NCBI GenBank assembly: GCA_964422555.1
Contig: CAYRBR010000050.1
Location: 1 to 11,477, forward strand
Length of the DNA: 11,477 nucleotides
Direction of reading: 5' to 3'
DNA from: JAGLCW01 sp964422555
Lineage (GTDB): Bacteria > Caldisericota > Caldisericia > UBA6126
This document shows, piece by piece, positions 5,045 to 11,477 of the stretch. Below the pieces are notes generated by a model. The model was not told the DNA's origin and did not search any database. It worked only from the letters and a program-made list of their open reading frames with translations. Made by a program: the position numbers and the translations under genes. Every line of letters starts with the position of its first letter. Within the stretch, counting starts at the first letter, position 1.

Positions 5045-7019
5045 AAGTGAGAAAAACTATTATAATGTTTTTTCCTATTCTCCGAATGGTGCTGCTATTC
5101 ATGAAATTGTATATGACTCCAACAAGAAACCTGTAAACTACAGAATATTAGACGTTAACGTAGCATTTGAGAAAATTCTATCCTTGCCAAAGAAACAAGT
5201 GATTGGTAAACTTGCTACGGAAGCTTATCAAACCGATTATGCACCGTATCTGAACGAGTATTACCAAGCTGCAGATTCAAAAGAACCCCTTATAATGGAA
5301 GTGTATTTTGAGCCGATGCATAAGTATTTCAAGATCTCGTGTTTTTTCTTACAGGAACATATTTTTGCCACTGTCTTTGAAGATATATCAAGTCAAAAAC
5401 TCTCAGAACAAATGCTTTTGCTGCAAAAAGATCTGGGAATTGCACTTTCTTCCATTAATACTATTGAAGGTGCATGTGATGAAATTCTTACTACTTTATT
5501 AAATGTAGATGGAATCAATGCAGGAGCAATTTATTTAATTGATAAAGAGTCCGAGATTATTACCTTACAGACTGTGGGAGGTTTATCTCCACAAAAACCT
5601 CAAAGTGAGTTAACTATTGAGTATCACTCTATTTTGGGAGAAGTGATTCAGAAAGTTGATACTCCCATTTTTTCTAATATCGAATCATTTCCTTATGAAA
5701 TACCTCAAAGAATCTTATATGAGAAGCTTAAAGCAGTAGCGTTGATTCCTGTTTATCACAAGAGAGAGAAAGTGGGAATTATAACAATAGGATCAAGGTC
5801 AACACATTGGTTTAGTGAGCCGGTTCAACATTTTTTAGAGTCTATCGCAAAAACTTTCGGGGATACTCTTATTCGGATAGTAACCAACAAAGGTGAAATA
5901 CAGGAAAGTGGAGATTTATTCAAAGAGACAATTGAGCAATCCTTCGATGGTATTATGATTATGGATTTGAACTATAACGTGCTGAAGTGTAACAAAATGC
6001 AAGGAGTAATGCATGATTTGAAATCAGAGGAGATTGTAGGGAAAACACTTTGGGATTTCTATAAAGCAGTATCACCTAGAACAAAGAATGCAAATCGGAG
6101 CGTGAAAGATCTTGTCAAGAAGGTAAAGGAATATGAAGCAGTTTTAATGAAAAAAGGTTCGGTTATTATTGAACGAGAATTTCGAAAAAACGACAATGAA
6201 ATCTTAACCTATGAGATATCGTATTTCTTGATTCGCGTGTATAAAAAAACCCTTGTATGTTCAATAACAAGGGATATTACCAAACAGAAGAAACTAGAAA
6301 GGATGAAAGACCACTTTATACACATGGTATCTCACGAAACCAGGACTCCAATAACTTCCATCTTGCACGGAATTGATTTACTATCACAGGATTCATTTGG
6401 GTATCTTTCAAATGAACAGAACAATATGCTTGCTATATGCAGGAATAACGCGAATCGTTTGCAGAGTTTTCTGGATGATATTCTTCATTTTCAAGAACTT
6501 TACGAAGAACGGATTAGTTTAAATGTAGTTCCTATTCAGGTGAATCGGCTTTTGAACGAAGTGTTTGTTTCTCTTAAAAAAGAAGCCGATCTGAAAAAAC
6601 TCAAGTTTACAATCGAATTGGATCAAGACACACCCTTTATTGAAGGCGATGCAGAAAAGCTCCAATATGTTTTTTATACCATAATATCAAATGCTATTCG
6701 ATATACCAGAAAGGGATCCATTCAAGTTCTTTCCAGCTATGATCCAAATAAAGAGTTAGTGATTCTTCAAGTAACTGATACGGGAATTGGCATAAAAACG
6801 GAGGATTTAACCCATTTATTTACAGCATTTTCACAAATACCCTCAGAAGAAAATTACCATATTCCCGAAAGTAAAGGGCTAAGCCTTGCTTCTGCGAAGA
6901 AAATAGTTGAGCTTCATGGAGGCTCAATTCAGGTAAAATCTGAATATAAAAAAGGAAGTGAGTTTTGCATTCAACTTCCGCTGAAATACGAGAAGTATTA
7001 TTCAAAAATCAAAAACTAG
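5034..7019 (+). CDS. Soluble PAS-GAF-PAS sensor histidine kinase
   Basis: A 661-residue cytoplasmic kinase; no membrane segment is visible. Order: PAS about 14-125, GAF about 136-285, PAS about 297-415, dimerisation and phosphoacceptor domain 423-490, and ATPase domain about 530-655. The phosphorylated residue is His434 in MVSHETRTP. The N-box Asn553 sits in ISNAIRY and the G1 box is DTGIGI (582-587). The G2 box is degenerate: S613-K-G615-L-S617-L, where GxGLGL is usual, so two glycines are replaced by serine. Autophosphorylation is probable but may be slow. Two PAS domains and a GAF suggest sensing of a small ligand, redox state or light; nothing identifies the signal. It is an orphan: no response regulator or receiver domain is in the window. 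It diverges from arsC with 230 bp between them. The start at 5034 is the only sensible one because an in-frame stop lies at 5022. Confidence 0.93.
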   Translation: MKHRSEKNYYNVFSYSPNGAAIHEIVYDSNKKPVNYRILDVNVAFEKILSLPKKQVIGKLATEAYQTDYAPYLNEYYQAADSKEPLIMEVYFEPMHKYFKISCFFLQEHIFATVFEDISSQKLSEQMLLLQKDLGIALSSINTIEGACDEILTTLLNVDGINAGAIYLIDKESEIITLQTVGGLSPQKPQSELTIEYHSILGEVIQKVDTPIFSNIESFPYEIPQRILYEKLKAVALIPVYHKREKVGIITIGSRSTHWFSEPVQHFLESIAKTFGDTLIRIVTNKGEIQESGDLFKETIEQSFDGIMIMDLNYNVLKCNKMQGVMHDLKSEEIVGKTLWDFYKAVSPRTKNANRSVKDLVKKVKEYEAVLMKKGSVIIEREFRKNDNEILTYEISYFLIRVYKKTLVCSITRDITKQKKLERMKDHFIHMVSHETRTPITSILHGIDLLSQDSFGYLSNEQNNMLAICRNNANRLQSFLDDILHFQELYEERISLNVVPIQVNRLLNEVFVSLKKEADLKKLKFTIELDQDTPFIEGDAEKLQYVFYTIISNAIRYTRKGSIQVLSSYDPNKELVILQVTDTGIGIKTEDLTHLFTAFSQIPSEENYHIPESKGLSLASAKKIVELHGGSIQVKSEYKKGSEFCIQLPLKYEKYYSKIKN

Positions 7020-7039
7020 TTTACTATGCTATAGTTTTT
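7011..7039 (+). terminator. Weak terminator-like hairpin after the kinase gene
   Basis: AAAAACTA (7011-7018) and TAGTTTTT (7032-7039) can form an 8-bp stem with a 13-base loop, the T-run being part of the stem. The stem is A-T rich and starts inside the last codons of the kinase, so its strength is doubtful. Confidence 0.25.
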
Positions 7040-7073
7040 ACTTGTTTAAACAGGTCTGGATCTATTTCCACAA

Positions 7074-7102
7074 TTGGCATATTGCGAAGAATATAGTAAT
7101 GT
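7074..7102 (+). promoter_or_regulatory. Possible flavodoxin promoter
   Basis: TTGGCA (7074-7079), 17 bases, TAATGT (7097-7102). It lies in the 110-bp gap after the kinase and would give a leader of about 20 bases that includes the GGAG ribosome site. Confidence 0.35.
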
Positions 7103-7119
7103 CACTTGGTACAAATTAT

Positions 7120-7123
7120 GGAG
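7120..7123 (+). promoter_or_regulatory. Shine-Dalgarno site deciding the flavodoxin start
   Basis: GGAG six bases before ATG at 7130. It overlaps an upstream in-frame ATG at 7118, which therefore is unlikely to be the start. Confidence 0.75.
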
Positions 7124-7129
7124 AGAAGC

Positions 7130-7645
7130 ATGAATATAGCGATTGTATATGAAACAAAGTACGGAAGCACAGAAGAGATTGCTGTAAAGATAAAAAATGT
7201 GCTAGAAGAGAACAGTGTTAGCGTAGATTTAAAAAAATCAACCGAGACAATTTGTTGGGAACAATACGATGCATTTATTCTGGGAAGCGGAATATATGCA
7301 GGAAAATGGTTACCCAAGATTGAGAAACTAATTAAATCTAAAACAGAGGAACTAAGTGCAAAAAAAGTTTGGTTTTTCTCTAACGGACCAACAGGAGATA
7401 ATCCCATTGAAGAAACTATTAAGGAATGGAAGTTCCCCACTTATATGGCATCTTTTCTTTCTGCTATTAAGCCACAGGATGTAGTTGTTTTTAAAGGGAA
7501 AATGGAGCTAGAGAATATGAATTTTCTAGAGCGGTTCATTATTACCAAAATGAAAGCTCCTGTAGGAGATTTTCGTAATTGGGATGAAATTGAAAGCTGG
7601 ACCCAGAAAATTAGTTCAACTTTGCAAACAGAAAAAAACGATTAG
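7130..7645 (+). CDS. Flavodoxin-domain protein (HemG-like flavodoxin family)
   Basis: A 171-residue flavoprotein of the flavodoxin fold, expected to bind FMN and move electrons in the cytoplasm. The phosphate-binding loop is at the N-terminus: NIAIVYETKYGSTEEIA, with T9-x-x-G12-x-T14. The second strand and loop FILGSGIYAGKW (around residues 54-65) and VWFFSNGPTGDNP (around 83-95) fit the flavin-contacting loops of flavodoxin domain 5. That family includes HemG-type protoporphyrinogen oxidase, but many members in anaerobes are general flavodoxins; no haem genes lie nearby, so I do not call it hemG. ATG 7130 is preferred over a TTG at 7106. It follows the kinase by 110 bp and precedes the DUF805 gene by 114 bp, so it may be transcribed alone. 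Confidence 0.87.
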   Translation: MNIAIVYETKYGSTEEIAVKIKNVLEENSVSVDLKKSTETICWEQYDAFILGSGIYAGKWLPKIEKLIKSKTEELSAKKVWFFSNGPTGDNPIEETIKEWKFPTYMASFLSAIKPQDVVVFKGKMELENMNFLERFIITKMKAPVGDFRNWDEIESWTQKISSTLQTEKND

Positions 7646-7661
7646 AAAAATGTAAAAGATC

Positions 7662-7690
7662 TTTTCAAATGGAATTGTTTCAAGTATAGT
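7662..7690 (+). promoter_or_regulatory. Possible promoter of the DUF805 gene
   Basis: TTTTCA (7662-7667), 17 bases, TATAGT (7685-7690). The -10 matches five of six. Transcription would begin near 7697, leaving a leader of about 60 bases. A weaker alternative is TTGTTG (7706) with TACAAA (7729). Confidence 0.35.
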
Positions 7691-7759
7691 AGAAATACAA
7701 CCCTATTGTTGGTTGTGGCAACGTAGTCTACAAACAAGTAGAATTTGAAAGGAGAACGT

Positions 7760-8125
7760 ATGAATTGGTATGTAATTCCTTGGAAAAAGTATGTCACATT
7801 TGAAGGTAGAGCTAGACGTAAAGAATTCTGGATTTTTACATTAATTAACATGATTATTGCCTCCATTATCACAGCAATTTTCCCTACAAATACAGAAACT
7901 ATGACCCCAAGTGTTGTAAGTAGTATTTGGAGTTTAGTAATTTTATTACCGTCATTAGCAGTAGCAGTTCGAAGACTTCATGACACAAGTCGTAGTGGTT
8001 GGAATTTACTCTGGGCACTTCTTCCTATCATTGGCTGGATTATTTTATTAGTTTATTATTGCCAAGACAGTCATGATGAAAACGAGTACGGTCCAAATCC
8101 AAAAACCGAAGAACCTGAAGCGTAA
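7760..8125 (+). CDS. DUF805 family inner-membrane protein
   Basis: A 121-residue small membrane protein of unknown function. It opens with the family's usual WYVIPWKKYVTFEGRARRKEFW, where the YxxFxGRARRxEFW motif is the DUF805 hallmark. Hydrophobic segments are at about residues 25-42, 52-70 and 82-100. The conserved VRRLHDTSRSGW (around 72-83) lies between the second and third, and the tail DENEYGPNP is also typical. ATG 7760 follows AAAGGAG by five bases; a TTG at 7745 in frame lies upstream of that site. The gene is single and ends at a strong terminator 22 bp downstream. Confidence 0.93.
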   Translation: MNWYVIPWKKYVTFEGRARRKEFWIFTLINMIIASIITAIFPTNTETMTPSVVSSIWSLVILLPSLAVAVRRLHDTSRSGWNLLWALLPIIGWIILLVYYCQDSHDENEYGPNPKTEEPEA

Positions 8126-8146
8126 AAAGTATTAGATTTGTATTTT

Positions 8147-8180
8147 AGCCACTATGTGTTTTCACATAGTGGCTTTTTTT
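8147..8180 (+). terminator. Intrinsic terminator after the DUF805 gene
   Basis: A perfect 12-bp stem, AGCCACTATGTG (8147-8158) with CACATAGTGGCT (8163-8174), has a TTTT loop and is followed by a run of T to 8180. It separates the DUF805 gene from the long protein gene downstream. Confidence 0.95.
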
Positions 8181-8225
8181 ATTGCCTAAATGACTGTAAC
8201 CGTATTTTTACTCTTTCTTGTTCTA

Positions 8226-8254
8226 TTGGGTAAGCAAGAGTGTTAAAATGTAAT
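8226..8254 (+). promoter_or_regulatory. Possible promoter of the long propeller gene
   Basis: TTGGGT (8226-8231), 17 bases, TGTAAT (8249-8254). It lies after the terminator and before the GGGAGGA ribosome site (8281-8287). The -35 is weak. Confidence 0.3.
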
Positions 8255-8292
8255 ATGTTTTAGTACTTAATGTGCTCTATGGGAGGAATACC

Positions 8293-11200
8293 ATGAAGTG
8301 GAAAATATGGAAAAGTCTGTTTATCCTATTACTTGTTATTTCTGTGCTTTCAAATTCAGTCTCTACAAGCTTCTCGTTTGAAACAAAACAACCTATTGAT
8401 TACAAATGGCTTTGGGAAATAGTCGATCTAGACGATTTCACGGAAGAAAGTTTTAACAATTTTGACTTCCACAGTTTAGTGGATGCAAAAGTAGTGGGGA
8501 ACAATCTTTTCCTTGCTCAGGGAAACAATAAACCTGCACGCTTTATGTGGATTGATACTCCATCAGGTGATATTTTGGAAACTCTTACCTTTGAGAACCA
8601 ATGGAACTCGCATATGCCCATTGTGTATTTTGATGAGACCGTTATTTTAAATTTTGAGAACGTTTCAGTTTGCTATCAAACTCCTTATAAGAAGCTAAAT
8701 TGGTACAACAGAATTGAGCTTGATACAAGCTCTGCNNNNNNNNNNNNNNNNNNNNNNNNNNNNNNNNNNNNNNNNNNNNNNNNNNNNNNNNNNNNNNNNN
8801 NNNNNNNNNNNNNNNNNNNNNNNNNNNNNNNNNNNGTTCAAAACAATAAACTTATTGTTGCATTTTTACTGCAAAATGGTTCTGTGAAAACCTTTGAGTA
8901 TTCCATTCCTGCTTCTTATAAGAAGAATGAAAAGGCACTTTTTCCAAAGAAAGCATATACCTTTGAAAGTGTTCTATGGAAACCATCCGATTTAGAACCA
9001 TATCTTCCTTCCGCTAATGCTACTTTAGCTGGATTAGACTGGCGTTTTTTCAAAACACAAGATACTATTCTTCACTGTAGTTCTATTTGTATGCCCGAAA
9101 TTGGCTCTATACTTCATGTAAAAGCGTATGACCTGAAGGGAAAATCGAAATGGGAGCAAACATATAAATCCGATGAAATGGATCAGAATATCCTTACTGA
9201 TTCTTTCATTCAAAATGACTTGTTGTTGTTACAGTACAGGTATCGAGAGAAGAATTCAAATAAACTTACACAAGCTTTCTGGGTTGATACGCAAAATGGA
9301 AATACCGTAGAACAGATTTATCATTTCTTGAGTCCGCTGTATGAATGTCCTGAACAAGGGATTATGCTGTATCCTAATCTGGTTATTTTAACTGCGTATC
9401 CTGGATCTTTTTACATGAATTCAATTATGGGGTATGGATTTTACAAAGACAATTTTGTCAGAGAACAATTGGGGGAAGTTGAATTCGAGCAGAAACCAGT
9501 TACCCAGGTGGCAGAATATTGTTTTAACTCGCACCAAGGAGGGGTTAGGGATCGTTTTAAGAAGTATCCATCATTCCAATACAAAAATGAACTTCGTTTT
9601 TTTGTACGTCATTACAAGAATAGTACAAACGACTTACAAGTGGAATGTGTTCGATTTGATATGACTAACAAAGAGAAGCTTCCATCCATTATTTTCCCAG
9701 AGTTTTACGGATTCACTAAGGATAAAATGATAATCGATGGCAATACCTTAATTACTTATGGAAATGTTATTGATGATGAATCACAACTGGTTTGCTACGA
9801 TCTCGACAAAGGAACGGTTCTGTGGCAAGACTATGTATATGTCGAAGAGAAGATTGACAAGGATTTCTTACTCTCAAGTAGAAGCACAGAAGGAACCAAA
9901 TTTTCGATCGTGAACGGGATAGACGGATCATTGAAGTGGTCGTATTTATTTCCCAATTTCGATACTTATTTTTACGGTTTGGATCGAAAAAACCAAGGAT
10001 ACTTCCGAAGGAATAACACAATCATTAGTATTCTAGACATGAAAACTGGATCTTTGCAAGACGAGATTTTACTGGCATCTTCATCAGAAAGTGAAGTGTA
10101 TATCCATGGGGATTATTTGTTACTTCAAACATACGGATCCTGTTTTACTTGTATTCATATTCCCACTAAAAATCGTCTTTGGGAGAAAGATTTGGGGGAT
10201 TTTGCCTGTTGCCTTACCAAGCTCGGTCAAAACGAGTGGCATCGGAATGCATGCAATGGAATTTTTATTTCAGATTCGAAACTTTTAACCTACGATGACG
10301 GTGGTATAGTTGTGTTTGATATGACAAAGGGAGAATCTATTCTACGATACCCCATTCCTTCTGGAGAGATAAAAACCCTATATAAAACATCCAACTCAGA
10401 ATATGTTGCCCATTTACTGGTACCAGAAAAAGGAATGCAAATTCTTCGCTTTCAACTCGATTCGGATCTGCATATTTCCAGCTTTAATGTTGCACTTGAA
10501 AACACATCTTGGTGGTTGGGAGAATTCGAAACTCTTTTCGAGCAAAATGAGCATTGTTTTGTAGTTGGAAGCAGAGGGTTGTGTGTTACTATATTCGAAT
10601 TGCAAAGCGACTATGATGCACAAACTGAAGAAGAGCTAATTGAAGTTGCCCCTATTTGCAGCAACTATTTGTTTTATAATAATTACCTTATTTTTCAGGC
10701 AAGTGTGGGAACCAACAACAGTAATTACTATCTTCTGGCATATAACATTTTTACTGGAAGAGTAACCAAAATCCAAAAAGGATTGCATGAAAATGTCTGT
10801 ATTTGTTACGGTTTACTCTTCTTTGAACTAGACGGCCTATATTTTTCCTGTTCTTTTGAAGACTTTATTCCTTCTGTTTGCCCCGATTTTTATCCTTTTA
10901 ACTCTTTCTTCAACGGAAAAAGAGGAAGATCTCCTATTGTGGATCAAAAAGAAATGCTTCCAAAGGAATTTGAAGTATTGGATTTATACTATATTAACCA
11001 GGTATTAACAGGGTCTTTTACTGAGCAAGGTGTACAAGAAACCATTTTTGTTACCGGAGATGGAAACAATTCAAAAGTGGGTATTATGTCAGAGGAAGAT
11101 GATTACTTTATTCCTGAAATATGGTCTGATTTGAATTTTAGAGAAATTGACAGTCCTTCTTATCTTCCTTTTAGGCAATCGGTTGTTAGTGACGTAGACG

Positions 11201-11477
11201 AAAATGAGCTGGAAGAAATTGTTGTTTTGTATCATAACCAAGAAACAAAAGAAATTCTTGTTTGTGTTTGGTATTATAACGAAAAGAAAGATGCTTTGTA
11301 TCCAACTATTGTGCATCGACAGTCAGAAGTACTACAATCAGAGTTACTGAAAACAGATGAAAATGTGTATTTGCAATTCAATACTATCTCAGAAGAGAAC
11401 GATTCAAAAACAGAAGAAACACAAACTTTACAATTGAAATATCAGAATAAATCAGCATTGTTTGGGACATTTGAATT
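8293..11477 (+). CDS. Large exported PQQ-type beta-propeller protein (gapped, 3' partial)
   Basis: At least 1,061 codons if the assembly gap is counted at its written length; the 3' end lies beyond the window. ATG 8293 has GGGAGGA five bases upstream. Residues 1-26 form a Sec signal peptide (MKWKIWKSLFILLLVISVLS...), so the protein is exported. The frame is open from 8836 to the end and is the same as before the gap. Propeller-like strands recur: WIDTPSGDILETL, VDTQNGNTVEQI, CYDLDKGTVLWQ, IVNGIDGSLKWSY, LDMKTGSLQD and HIPTKNRLWEKDL, the PQQ/quinoprotein-like pattern. Near the right edge (about 11188-11229) SDVDENELEEIVVLY resembles an FG-GAP/VCBS calcium-binding loop (DxDxNxxxE). Catalytic residues or a substrate cannot be named; a structural or binding role at the cell surface or periplasm is likely. 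Cysteines are frequent for an exported protein. Confidence 0.8.
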   Translation, partial: MKWKIWKSLFILLLVISVLSNSVSTSFSFETKQPIDYKWLWEIVDLDDFTEESFNNFDFHSLVDAKVVGNNLFLAQGNNKPARFMWIDTPSGDILETLTFENQWNSHMPIVYFDETVILNFENVSVCYQTPYKKLNWYNRIELDTSSXXXXXXXXXXXXXXXXXXXXXXXXXXXXXXXXXXVQNNKLIVAFLLQNGSVKTFEYSIPASYKKNEKALFPKKAYTFESVLWKPSDLEPYLPSANATLAGLDWRFFKTQDTILHCSSICMPEIGSILHVKAYDLKGKSKWEQTYKSDEMDQNILTDSFIQNDLLLLQYRYREKNSNKLTQAFWVDTQNGNTVEQIYHFLSPLYECPEQGIMLYPNLVILTAYPGSFYMNSIMGYGFYKDNFVREQLGEVEFEQKPVTQVAEYCFNSHQGGVRDRFKKYPSFQYKNELRFFVRHYKNSTNDLQVECVRFDMTNKEKLPSIIFPEFYGFTKDKMIIDGNTLITYGNVIDDESQLVCYDLDKGTVLWQDYVYVEEKIDKDFLLSSRSTEGTKFSIVNGIDGSLKWSYLFPNFDTYFYGLDRKNQGYFRRNNTIISILDMKTGSLQDEILLASSSESEVYIHGDYLLLQTYGSCFTCIHIPTKNRLWEKDLGDFACCLTKLGQNEWHRNACNGIFISDSKLLTYDDGGIVVFDMTKGESILRYPIPSGEIKTLYKTSNSEYVAHLLVPEKGMQILRFQLDSDLHISSFNVALENTSWWLGEFETLFEQNEHCFVVGSRGLCVTIFELQSDYDAQTEEELIEVAPICSNYLFYNNYLIFQASVGTNNSNYYLLAYNIFTGRVTKIQKGLHENVCICYGLLFFELDGLYFSCSFEDFIPSVCPDFYPFNSFFNGKRGRSPIVDQKEMLPKEFEVLDLYYINQVLTGSFTEQGVQETIFVTGDGNNSKVGIMSEEDDYFIPEIWSDLNFREIDSPSYLPFRQSVVSDVDENELEEIVVLYHNQETKEILVCVWYYNEKKDALYPTIVHRQSEVLQSELLKTDENVYLQFNTISEENDSKTEETQTLQLKYQNKSALFGTFE
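8736..8835. other. Assembly gap of 100 N
   Basis: Exactly 100 undetermined bases inside the long propeller gene. Such a round number is the usual filler for a gap of unknown length, so the true protein length and phase across the gap are uncertain. Confidence 0.97.

Noticed and set aside
7130..7645. Calling the flavodoxin hemG
   Set aside because: The fold fits, but no haem-synthesis neighbours or HemG-specific long-chain loop can be shown from the sequence, so only the fold family is given.
7654..7665. Perfect 12-bp palindrome AAAAGATCTTTT after the flavodoxin gene
   Set aside because: It has no loop and no T-run after a stem, so it cannot be an intrinsic terminator. It is simply an AGATCT site in A/T flanks.
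9434..10623. Short frames on both strands within the long propeller gene
   Set aside because: All are inside the continuous open frame of the propeller gene, show no family features and lack good ribosome-binding sites.

Overview
This is an AT-rich window from a draft bacterial scaffold: a run of exactly 100 N (8736-8835) marks an assembly gap. Every gene has a bacterial Shine-Dalgarno site, commonly GGAGG or GAGGAG. One promoter is an almost perfect housekeeping sigma-70 type (TTGACA, 16 bp, TATACT). The ABC ATPase, permease and GntR proteins look most like Bacteroidales-type or spirochaete-type sets, as far as I can recall those families. Strong Shine-Dalgarno sites and the classic promoter do not suit Bacteroidota. 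Lipoproteins and a large exported propeller protein fit an anaerobe such as a spirochaete or a Firmicute-like lineage, but I cannot fix the phylum from the sequence alone.

Left part, minus strand (about 3040 down to 1): a five-gene operon read leftwards. The order is ABC ATPase, ABC-2-like permease, a YtrA-type GntR regulator, a lipoprotein, and a second lipoprotein whose gene runs off the window edge. The two lipoproteins have near-identical processed N-termini. The promoter region carries several GTAC-containing inverted repeats that look like the operator for the operon's own GntR protein, so autoregulation is likely.

Middle part: a compact type II restriction-modification pair on the plus strand (3101-4391) runs divergently from the ABC operon. 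It encodes a BglII/BstYI-family endonuclease followed, with an 8-bp overlap, by an MT-A70-type adenine methyltransferase. The methyltransferase gene ends inside the 3' end of a convergent thioredoxin-type arsenate reductase gene (minus strand, 4803-4375). Divergent from arsC is a 661-residue soluble PAS-GAF-PAS histidine kinase with no response regulator beside it.

Right part, plus strand: a small flavodoxin-like protein, a DUF805 membrane protein closed by a textbook intrinsic terminator (8147-8180), and then a very long exported protein (8293 to the window end). That protein has PQQ-type propeller strands and, near the right edge, an FG-GAP/VCBS-like calcium-binding motif. It is interrupted by the assembly gap and incomplete at its 3' end.

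The genes look like independent units rather than one pathway. I see no tRNA, rRNA, CRISPR array, insertion sequence or prophage genes. The least ordinary items are the paired lipoproteins tied to a self-regulated ABC exporter, the BglII-like nuclease paired with an m6A-type methyltransferase, and the giant propeller protein.
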